From: Alopecurus myosuroides
Lineage: Eukaryota; Streptophyta; Magnoliopsida; Poales; Poaceae
Reading direction: 5' to 3'
Length of the DNA: 64,000 bases
Assembly: GCA_028641055.1 (NCBI GenBank)
Contig: CM054062.1
Span: 182,270,458 to 182,334,457 of the forward strand
Below, piece after piece: positions 21,788-31,023 of this stretch; positions within the stretch are counted from its first letter, which is position 1; the number at the start of each line of letters is the position of its first letter. A program made the position numbers and the translations under genes. The notes beneath the pieces are model-generated. The model was given only the letters and a program-made list of their open reading frames with translations. It ran no database searches and was not told the origin of the DNA.

Positions 21788-24700
21788 CTACTTGGCATCC
21801 TGAGAGCGATCTTCCGGGTCTAGATCTTGGACTTGCTCCTTGGCCTTGCCAGCAGTCTTGCTCGGGCTCTTCACATCTGGACGGACAGGCGGAGGCACGG
21901 CCGGTGTAGAGGTGGACGGCTTTGCGCCTAGCTCTGCTTCTCTCTTTGCGGTTTCTTCTTTCCTCCTGGCCAGGTCAGTCGACCATCTTTCCACCATATC
22001 AAAAGGAGGAGGTGCATCCACCAAAATAACTTTGCCCTCAGCGTCATAAGAACTCATGATCTTGTCCAGTTCCATTTTGTCGGCCAAGGTAGTGGCTGAG
22101 GAGCGTACAGCACGTTGAATATCTTTGAAGTCCTTGGGCTCAAACTTGGAACCGTCAGCTTTGAATTCTGGAAACCCGGATGTTACCTTGGCCGGGTCAA
22201 GCTTAGGAAAATAAGCCTTCGCCAGTGTAAGGGCCCGGGTCATTCCAATCCGGCAAGCTGAGCGCTTCATTATCTCAATCCACCCAGGCACCGTTGAGAA
22301 GGCCTGCATAAGATTATCTTCTCCCGGGTATACCTCAGAAGGCCACTTGATAGCATCCAGTAAAAGTTTAGTGCCGGCAAAAAATGTCCGAAGCACAGTC
22401 TTCAAAGTCTTAGCCTGAGTAATGGCATTCTCCTCCGGAGTAGCAAGGTTGGCACCTAAAATCGAAAAACACAAAGGCATATCAGTAGTCTTGATTATTA
22501 CAACAGCATGGTAGAGATACGCAAGTTAACGGCAAATAAAAACTTACTCAGTAAGATGCGGTAAGTGTCCGTGATCTGAGCCGACAAGTTATTCAGCGAA
22601 GATTGGGCAGCGTTGTACTTCTTCTTGTGAGTGGAGACATCTTTTTTCAGAGTCTTTACCTCTGCTTCAAGGGTCTCCCTACGCTCTACTTCAGCCTGTA
22701 AGAGCTGCTCAGCCTTAAGTAATGCTTCATCTGACTGAGTAATCTCTGCCTGCAAAGACCGGGCAAAGCTGTAAGCCGGATATCACGAGAGCATTTCCTC
22801 CGAGAAAATGATTGCCGGCAAGTACTATGCGAAGTACCGAGGATAATAAAAAAAAATTATACTCGGGACTTGGGGACTGGATGTATAATAAGGAGTATCA
22901 AGTAAAAATTACCTGATGTGCTGCAGCCATACGTTCTAAGACAGTCCCTTCTGAAGCTTTCATGGCAAGAAGAGCGCTCATCAGCTGGTTAAAGTCAGCG
23001 TTATCCGAATTAGATGGCTCGGGTACCTGGAAAGTGGGAAAAGGAGCATTTCTTGTAACAGGAGGTGGCACCCGGGTCATCCGAATGTCGGAGTCTGGTC
23101 CCCCTCCCGCGCTTGAAGCTGCCCCCTTCTCCTTCTCGCTCGTGTGCGAAGCGATTGGATACTCGGCGTCATGCCTAGCTGGCTCCGGTGGCGACATTTG
23201 CTCGTCGCCAGCCGTAGTGAAGGCATCATCAGCCGACTCGCCCTCGACCCGGACTTTAGCTTCGGTGTCCTCCTGGTCGCTACTAATAACCGTGGCTCTG
23301 AAGAAGGTGCAAAGGCGTAATTAATCTTTGGTTATGGAAAGAAAGGGGATGAAAGTTCGGTATAATATCCGGAAAAGGCGTTTACCCGGTGTTTACTGGG
23401 AAGTCCGAGGGGAAGCCGTCATTAGACCCGGAAGAGACTGAGAAATGGCAAGAGAGGTTTGGGATTACGTTACAAAGGAATGACTGGAAAGAAGTTTTGT
23501 TTACAACAAATACCAGGGTGTTGAACCGGGGGCGGCGAAGCAACCGGGTTAGGGGTCTCGTTGCCCGGATGATTCCGGGTTACTCGGCGCCTAGTCATGG
23601 GTGGCTCCTTCAGTTATGATCAAAAGGGGTGAAGATGGGGTTAGCCCCGGAGTGACGTTATGGGAGCAAAAAACCAAAGTGTAAGGGGATGAAGTAAAAA
23701 CCTGGAGGGCTATCCTCTGGGATTTCCTCTTTGTTCCGGTTCTGGTGGCTGGCTCCGGCTCTTCCTCCTCGCTGGTGGACCCGCCCCTGCTGTCCGTTTC
23801 TTCTTCTTCGCTTTGGTCCTCTCGCTCTGAGAAATGTCCGAGTTACAGCATAAAGAAGAAGAAAAGGCAGGATATAACGTGTGCAAAGGAATCAAGTAGG
23901 TACCTTCATTCGAGTCAACGACATCGTCTTCCTCCTCCCCGTCTTCGGAATTAGGAGTGGAGTCGACCGTCCAAAAGTCATCATCGGCCTGAGGAGAAGA
24001 TGCCAGGATAGTGATTAATATCGAGTCAAGAGAAGCGAATAAAAGTAAGTGTTAGAAGTCAAAATCAAAAGGCAGAAAACTTACTCCAGGGGTTGGATTC
24101 TCGAGGGTAAAAGGTTCTAATCCGGCTATGCTCCGGATTACTTCGAGCTTCTCTGTCAGGAAACCCTTAATTGTTTTGTTAATGTCACCCGGAGCAAGGG
24201 TGCGGGTAGAGAATCGGATTGGGTCCGTGGTTTGACCCGAGTATTCGCACATCAGCTTCTCACGAATGGAGTTTGGCTGAATGCGGAAGCTAACCCAGGT
24301 CTTCACCAGGTTTAGCCCGATGAGGCCTCGGGCGGACAAGATGGAGATCCTAGCTAATAAAGGCAAGATCGCCTCCCTGTCCGGTTCAGACGCGAAGGCG
24401 TTGAATTTCTCGGAGATATCAAGTTGACCCTCCGAGTAACCCGGCAACTTCTTTTCGCCGGGTGGAGAGGTATCCTGGCAGTAGAAGTACGAAAGCTGCC
24501 AGTGCTTTACGTGGGAATTGAGAGAAATAGGAGGCATCAGGGAGTTCTTGCGGCGCTGGATAGAGACCCCGCCGCAAGTGAGAAGTGCGCCGTCGCCGCT
24601 TTCGCGGCACGGCTTGCACTGAAAAAGTTCGACGAAGAGGGCTAGACTTGGCGGTGTGCACAAGTAAGATTCGGAAAGAACAATAAAATGGGAGATGTTC

Positions 24701-25755
24701 AAAATGGAGTTTGGACCTATATCGAAGATACGGAGGTTGTAATGGTCTAGGACGTCACGGAAGAAGGGGTGACCCGGAGGCCTAAAGCCCCGGGTCACAT
24801 GTTCAACGAAGCATATTACCTCATTCGTCGCTGGAGAAGGCCGGGTTTCATTGCCTGGCACTCGCCAGTGGATAGACTCCTGTGGAGGTAGGGTTCCAAG
24901 CTCGACCAACTCCTCCAGCTTGGCCTTGGTGACGGAGGACTTCCCCCAATTGGCCGAAATGGAGCTTGTGGATTTAGCCTTATTCGGCTGTTTCCCCTGC
25001 CTCTTGGGTGCCATGGGATTGACCTGGTAAAACATCGAAGGAAAAGACGTAAGGAACAAAAACTTGGAGGTTAGCAGGCAAGCAGTTACCCGCAATTTGA
25101 ACATAACCCGGCTATTGCCTCGCTGGGTCAAGAATGATTTATCCGGGTATCAAGTGACCTTACAAAATACATGGAGCTTTCCGTAAAAGCAAATGTTTGG
25201 AGGAGTTAGGGGGATGCTTATATGCTTACCATCTGCGAATGAGTCGGAGAAATAAGATTTTCTGAGGAAGGAGAACAAGGGCGGAAATTTCAGATGGCCC
25301 GAGCTTAGATTGGGAATCCTATTTCTAAAATTGTGACCAGATTAACGATTACTGGAGTTAGGGGAGTAATATAAGCTATGAATCCTATCCATAGGAATGT
25401 TTATGGTAAGTATCAGTGAGTTAATCCGGCGCAGCCCGAGAAATTGCGGACCGCTCGATTCAGATCTAATTAGAGGAAGAACTAAGAAATTGCGGGGGTA
25501 AGTTGGAGGATGTAAGGGACTTACTGAAGGAGATTGGAGTAAGGCCTTGCGGAGACAGATGGCGCAAGATTCGTGTCCTTTCGTGGTCGTTGGCCGGCGA
25601 ATCGGAGGCTTGACGGTGGATTCGGGAGCTGGTGCGGCTCGCGCGGCGGCGGAGCGCAAACGAAGGCGGAGGGGCTCCGGCGAGATGCGTGGGGTTCCCG
25701 TGGTGGCGCTCTGCGAGCTTGAACTTGGGGAGAAGAGAAATGGGGAAAGTGAGCC
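21788..25755 (-). CDS. Spliced antisense gene of element 2, with gypsy-type transposon N-domain
   Basis: The minus-strand exon model has a 5' untranslated exon of about 25755-25525. The start exon is 25023-24085, with the ATG at 25014. Further exons are 23988-23904, 23826-23702, two small uncertain exons in 23611-23388, then 23297-22913, 22749-22548 and 22455-21788. GT and AG borders are visible at these junctions and the frame carries through those I could check. The first 310 residues include PPGHPFFRDVLDHY, IGPNSILNISHFI and FVELFQCKP, typical of the plant domain called putative gypsy-type transposon (PF04195). Acidic, low-complexity exons follow, then a coiled coil (EVERRETLEAEVKTLKK) and a conserved C-terminal block (RSACRIGMTRALTLAKAYFPK). 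No function is known. Comparable antisense genes are described in some Tat elements, for example in maize Grande. Confidence 0.75.
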
Positions 25756-25784
25756 GTTAAGGGTTGAGTTTGCCTCCTGGGGCT

Positions 25785-25792
25785 TATTTATA
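25785..25792 (-). promoter_or_regulatory. TATA box of the antisense gene
   Basis: The minus strand reads TATAAATA, followed downstream by a C/T-rich leader. A splice donor (GTAAGT) at 25524-25519 pairs with an acceptor (TTTTACCAG) just before the ATG. The position outside the LTR means the gene has its own promoter. A start site near 25755 is inferred from spacing. Confidence 0.55.
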
Positions 25793-26182
25793 ATAAACCG
25801 GGTGGAAAAGCTTATCCTAACGGGCGAAACCCGGGGGTTGCGGAGTAATAGTTGGACATTTTGAAATTTGAAGACGTGCTTTATGTGCACTTAGATATGG
25901 TCCCGAGAAAAGAGAAGGGGGGAATCTCTTTCCTGGTATTAGCAATAATTATCGAAGAAGGTGCGAAGTCATGGAGTTCCTTACTAAAGCTCGAGTCTGG
26001 AAGATTAAAGGAGAACCCTTGAGGGAGAGCCGGGCTTTTGCTTGGCTTCCTTGGTACCAGTCACGGCTATTCATCAGCGCGCTGCGTCCTGATTTTCATA
26101 TGTTTGTGTCTTATATTTCTGTAGGGAATAGCCGGCGCTTCGAAGAGTAAATCTTGGAAGCCCAGGCTATTCTGGGGACTAC

Positions 26183-26637
26183 TGATGAGGGGATAGTAAC
26201 CCGGTATGCCGACTCCCAGGTGAGATCCGGCCCAAACGACGGATGGATCAAATCCGGCTAAGGACAGAGAAGCTTCTAGAAGGCCCAGGACTTGTAAGGA
26301 TCGTAACCCGGATTGTGGGTTACGGTAAAGAAAGTTAGGGTTCGTATGAAGAGTTCGAATAGGACTCGAGAAGCGCTTTGTAAGGCAAGTCAAGGGGGAT
26401 ATGAGTACTATATAAACCAACCCCTGGGCTTCGCCTAAGAGGGATTCAAGTCATAACTGTAACACCTATTATCGAGTATCCAGTATAATCATATCGAGAT
26501 CCGGCGAGTTGTTTTCCGGCTCTTAGATTGCTTTCCGCCATGTCTTCCTTCGAGCTAAACCCTCTCCCAAATACCTGTGTCGACTTGCCCCTAGATCAGT
26601 TACCCCCGGTAACATCTGCCGTGATTATCCCACGACA
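26183..26637 (+). repeat. 3' LTR of element 2 (455 bp)
   Basis: It has the same length as the 5' LTR and I found no difference between them by eye. The TATA box lies at 26409-26416. It is preceded by a weak purine stretch (tctggggactac) where the plus-strand primer is expected. Confidence 0.93.
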
Positions 26638-26642
26638 CCTAT
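26638..26642. repeat. Right target-site duplication of element 2 (CCTAT)
   Basis: Identical to 16743-16747. Confidence 0.9.
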
Positions 26643-26676
26643 CATCTTAGATAGGACCCCAGCAGTACCTGCCTAA

Positions 26677-27726
26677 GAGCATGTCTAACAGGACCCGTAA
26701 ACTTTCGCCCTCTAAATCGCGTGTAGAGGGCCCTGTATAGGAAATCTAGGAAAATCCGTGCTCAGTTTTTCAAGTTCGTCTAGCAGTCCCCCTATATCCG
26801 CCCCGTATGTTTAAATTCGAACTACGCGGGAGAGAAGATAAAACTCGATTTCATTCATTTCTCAGATCACCATTGGTACAAGAACTGCTCGAACATGAAA
26901 TCTAACCTAAATCTAGTCGAGGAAGACGACGGGGCCGGAAGCCTCCATCGCCTTGAAGGCCTCGACGTCGGCGACGGCCTTCGCCTCCTCCTCCGCTTCC
27001 GCCCGCGCCCGCGCCTCTGCTTCCTGCTTCGAAAGCTCGAGCGCCGCCGCGAAGGCGGCCTCCTCCTCCTCCTCTGTCGCCGGTAAGGCCTCCTCCTGCG
27101 CTGTCGCCGCGCTTCCTCCTCCGCTGCCGCTAGCGCCGTCGCCGCCGCGCTTGCACTGCTGCAGCAGCTCCCTCTCCGCGAGCCATTTCTCGAATTTGCG
27201 GCCGCACATCGGCCGCGGCGGCGGGTCGACGCTGTAGTATCTCCCTCCCGGGGCGTAGTCCTTCAGCGTGTCCGGCATGGCCTGCGGCCACGCCACGTAC
27301 TTCCAGACGCTGCGGCGGCTCCCTGCAATGGAGTGTTTGCAGTGGAGCCGCCACGCCTCCTCGAGCGTCTCCGGCTCGCGGCGGCGCTTGGAGCGGGCGG
27401 TGGAGGAGCCTGAGGCGTCGGGGGAGCTCATTGCGGTGGAGGAGCTTCCAATGCGGCGGCGGCGCGTGAGTAATTTCTCGCCGGAGCTGCGAATGCGGCG
27501 GCGGCGCGCGGCGGAGCTAGGGTTGCGGGTGGGGGGTTGGACCCCCACCCCAACCCTCACCCTCTATATGTACGGGGCGGAGGGGGCGGTGGAGCAGGCC
27601 CCGTAAAATTTTGTTACGGGCCAGGCGGCATACGGGGCCTGCTAGACGGCCGTTTTGGCACGCGCCCCGTATGCCGCCGGAATTTTACGGGGCGCTCGCG
27701 TGATACGGGGCCTGTTAGACTTGCTC
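26677..27726. mobile_element. PIF/Harbinger-like non-autonomous element with an open reading frame
   Basis: The left end GAGCATGTCTAACAGG and the right end, read in reverse as GAGCAAGTCTAACAGG, differ at one position in 16. TAA flanks both sides (26674-26676 and 27727-27729), the target preference of PIF/Harbinger. No transposase is present. The interior is GC-rich and carries a minus-strand open frame. The TIR and TAA pattern is seen directly; superfamily membership is inferred. Confidence 0.75.
26913..27431 (-). CDS. Open reading frame inside the Harbinger-like element, unknown function
   Basis: From an ATG at 27431 the frame is open for 172 residues; an upstream in-frame start at 27560 would give 215. 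The protein has a basic SKRRREPET start and a central block with Trp and aromatic residues (SVWKYVAWPQAMPDTL). A Ser/Gly-rich linker follows. The C-terminal 60 residues are an Ala/Glu helix-like run (AAFAAALELSKQEAEARA), ending in GPVVFLD. I do not recognise a named family. Similar Glu/Ala tails occur in two other elements of this window (44852-46003 and 48052-49862), so it probably belongs to the element rather than to the host. Confidence 0.45.
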   Translation of the reverse strand: MSSPDASGSSTARSKRRREPETLEEAWRLHCKHSIAGSRRSVWKYVAWPQAMPDTLKDYAPGGRYYSVDPPPRPMCGRKFEKWLAERELLQQCKRGGDGASGSGGGSAATAQEEALPATEEEEEAAFAAALELSKQEAEARARAEAEEEAKAVADVEAFKAMEASGPVVFLD

Positions 27727-27729
27727 TAA

Positions 27730-29754
27730 TAGTGTCGTTGCCGCGCCCTTTGTTAATGAAAACAGAGAACGATGGCTCGGATACTCTCCTCCTCTCTAGA
27801 AGGATGCCGGCATGAGGGCTTTATAAATTCAATAACAGTTGAATCAGATGCATGTATGGTTACCTACTAGCGGGTCCTTCCCTAACCCATCATCAGCCGG
27901 ACAAAAAGTTCAATTAACCCTTCACCTCCGTGGAGTCGAATAGCAGCATGTGCGCATTGTTTTAGTCACTAAGTCGTACGGCAGCGGGCATTGCGAGACC
28001 GCCGCCCCTCCTGCCGGCCAGTTTGGCGGACCTGGAATCTCGTGGAAATGGAATTACCATCAACTATTCAACGATCCATTATATGGCCACTGCTACATGA
28101 TCTATTATTGGAGTATAAACGTGAGCGGTTAAAAATCCTTGGTGTTGTACACTTCCTGCACTGGCCTGGCCACACGCTAGGTGAGGAGATAACAAGATAT
28201 TTACGCCTTTTGGCAGGTTAGCTAGCCACTGACCACAATGTTTGTTACTACTACTACGTGTCATTTGGAGAGGTCGTCCACCAAACGTCCTAGTACTAAT
28301 CCTAGGATGCTACAACGCCTCCAACTACGGCTCGCACTTGCGCTCTTCCGGGCGGTCAGTACCTAGCTAGCTATCTATCCGCTTCGTGAGTGGTCAGTAC
28401 TTGTAGAATGCATCGGTGCTCATATTATCGACCGACGGGCCGTAATGGCGATAAATCGGAGCAAAAGCAGCACGCCCCGTACGTAATCTCATTGTCACCC
28501 TCACCGCCAAACGGACGTACCAACCCCCGTGCAATCACTTGCCCGTACTTATTTACCCGAAAAACACCGGATATATAGCGTACGGTGCAGCGCGCGACAC
28601 ACGCGCACGGCCGGCGTCGCGTTGCAGTCAAGCGCAACCAAGCTGCTGCGGTGATCTGACGTCTCACTGACCAGCCCGCGCCGCTCGCTGTCACGGCGCG
28701 GTTGGACGGGCCGGCGACGGTTGTGTGGCACATGAGCCACGGGCGGACGGGCCCGCAGCACGCGCGCGCCGCAAGTCCGAAAGTCGTTGGGCCCGGCCGG
28801 CCGGTGCCCTGTGGTGACGCGACCGCGTCTCGGCACCGACTCGATCGACTACTCCCGCGCGTACCCTAGGCCGGTTCCGCTTGCGGGGTGGGGCCGGTAG
28901 CCTGCAGTCCAAGCCAGCGCGCCGCACTGCACCGCCACGCTGCTACCCCTTTTCGGCGCAGGGAGACCCACTTGGAGCGAAACGGAACGGCGGGGATACA
29001 CCACTTGTTGCCACTTGACCCTCTTTTCCCGTTTGAAAACTACACCTGAACCGTTGAACACCGTTGTGTGATGTCCAAACTACAAGGAATGGAACGCACT
29101 AGCTAGCATCAAACGCAAGTTACGACATACAGTAGTAAGGACTATCGCGGATTAAACGCTAGTACGACTTTCATGTATGCCTGCATAAAAACAGCGATGA
29201 AAATCTATACTGCACGTCTTCTCTAGTTCTCTGTCACTTCCAAAGAAGCATATCCGTCACAGTTCTAACAAGATATGATTAGCGGTACAATTCTGGAGCA
29301 TGGATCCGGGACATTTTAGCAAGGGTCCGGTCAAAATCGAACGTAGGACGACGTATTGGAATACTTGTCTCCGGTGAAAGTAAAAGGAAAGAAGGCTCGC
29401 ACCGGCGCTAGTAGTACTCCTAGCTTATCAACTGACCTTATAATTGCGACACGTGATACATGCGTGGAGCGACACTGAGGATACTACAAGAGTTCGTTGC
29501 CGAACTGTTCATGTTTCAAATCACACGCGCTGCTCGGACGAATCACGTCTCTTACAGTTGTACCGAGTTCTCGCTTTGCCATCTGTCGCCGCCTGGAAAA
29601 GAAGACCAAATCGTGACCGTTTCTTGCGTGAAGGCTTTACTTTTGGAAATTCGCTTTCAAGTCTTTAAGTTTCAATTACCCATTTCTGTATGGACTTTGA
29701 ACTTTAGAGTACGTTGTACAAAGTCAATAGTTTTAGCATAAGAACAGTCACGCA
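27730..29754. other. Intergenic sequence with no recognised gene
   Basis: 28.55-29.0 kb is GC-rich (promoter-like base composition) and 29.1-29.7 kb is mixed. Frames up to about 100 codons occur on both strands without motifs. I cannot support a gene, RNA or element here. Confidence 0.5.
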
Positions 29755-29756
29755 TA

Positions 29757-29980
29757 CTCCCTCCGTTCCAATGAATAAGGCGCGCACGTTTTTCGAGATT
29801 TGTCTTTGACCGAGAATCAATCTATATATATAATAGTATTTGGTATAAAATCAATATCATTAGAAAGCGAATCTAACAATGTCAAATTTGCACTATATAG
29901 TCAAGATATTGTCACTTAAATCTTTCGGTCAAAATTTGTCTTGAAATGCGTGTGCGCCTTATTCATAGAAACGGAGGTAG
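29757..29980. mobile_element. Stowaway-type MITE (224 bp)
   Basis: The ends are CTCCCTCCGTT and, in reverse, CTACCTCCGTT. The inner inverted repeat ATGAATAAGGCGC extends about 35 bp with few mismatches. TA flanks both sides (29755-29756 and 29981-29982). The interior is AT-rich with no coding. Confidence 0.85.
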
Positions 29981-30110
29981 TAACATTTACAACTCACACG
30001 CATAACTTTTAGTGACTCTGTTCCCTTATTTCAAAATTAAATGGCTCAGACATACTAAAATTGTGTAAGATTACTATTAATCAAGATTTTCTTTTTCGGG
30101 ATACTAGGTA

Positions 30111-30278
30111 CTCCCTCCGATTCATTTTTAAAAGACATTTCAATTTTAACTATATAAGTATATTCGAAAATAAGTGAATTTAGACTTATTTTACACGTAG
30201 ATTCACTCATTTTACTATGTGGATGTGTACAAAATTAAAATTATAAGAAATGCCCCTTATAAAATTTGACGGAGGGAG
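30111..30278. mobile_element. Stowaway-type MITE (168 bp)
   Basis: The left end is CTCCCTCCGATT and the right end in reverse is CTCCCTCCGTCAAAT. TA duplications lie at 30109-30110 and 30279-30280. The interior resembles common grass Stowaways (ttataagaaatgcc). Confidence 0.85.
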
Positions 30279-30281
30279 TAG

Positions 30282-30342
30282 TATTGTTTTCTTCTCACTA
30301 ATATTTGATCGCATTTTGTAGTATCGGATTTGACGGAGGGAG
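30282..30342. mobile_element. Stowaway end fragment
   Basis: It ends ttgacggagggag followed by TA, a second right terminus directly beside the MITE at 30111-30278. Its own left end is missing, so it is truncated or was overwritten by its neighbour. Confidence 0.55.
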
Positions 30343-30689
30343 TAGATTTTTAAATATTATTTGTGTGTGTTATAATCTTCTAATTCCCGCTCAAGTGTTG
30401 AGAATATTAATCTCATATAACTCTTATCAAGTTGATTAGGTCTACCACCAAAGTTACGTCGAAAGGTTGTTCTCTCTTATTTAACACGGACGGAGCGCTG
30501 ATGGGCAGACGTAAGTGGATGCATGTATGCTATAAAAGGGATTGCATGTGTGGTTTTTGACGAGGGAAGTTTTGGACATCCTTACAACTAGGCCTAATTG
30601 TTAGGATTTACGATTGTTCAGAAAAAAGGTATATCATCGCATGTAAGTGCATGCCTCGTTATCTTCCAGTAAAATTGTTTCCACCACTA

Positions 30690-30931
30690 TATATTTCATG
30701 AATTATGGGTGTTGGTAAACAAATTAAAACTTGAACCAAGTTTATAGAAAATAATATTAACATATATGATATGAAATCTGTGTATTATGAAAATACATTT
30801 CAAAACAAATTTAGAGATACCAATTTAGTGTCATAATTATTGTTACATTTTCCAATAAATTTAGTCAAACTTTAAAATATTTAACTTCCATACAAGAATA
30901 AAGTATACTAATTTAAGAACGGAGAGAGTAC
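30690..30931. mobile_element. Stowaway-like MITE fragment interrupted by the LINE
   Basis: AT-rich sequence with words typical of a grass MITE (accaagtttatagaaaataa, tttagtcaaactttaaaa). It ends aacggagagagtac, a decayed Stowaway terminus. The LINE entered exactly at this terminus, whose last 14 bp are duplicated at 36377-36390. Confidence 0.5.
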
Positions 30932-31023
30932 TTTTTTTTGCATGGAACTTAGAGAGTTTGTTCAACAAAAGCATTCGCTGGTCAGTCAGCGATCAAGCTA
31001 CTAACCAGGAAGCGAGGGGGATC

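Larger units (their letters stand above)
16748..26637 (+). mobile_element. Complete non-autonomous Ty3/gypsy (Tat-type) element 2, pol-less
   Basis: The 9,890-bp element has 455-bp LTRs at both ends that I read as identical. It has a primer-binding-like site, one open gag-protease frame, a spacer, a multi-exon antisense gene and a perfect CCTAT target duplication. Reverse transcriptase is present only as a stub of about 20 residues, and RNase H and integrase are absent, so it must depend on enzymes from relatives such as element 1. Identical LTRs mean a recent insertion. The spacer and antisense gene have the same order as in element 1, so the lost part is specifically pol. Confidence 0.92.

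Noticed and set aside
28550..29060. GC-rich stretch resembling a promoter or first exon, with a gatatata word near 28570
   Set aside because: No coding sequence with recognisable family follows on either strand.
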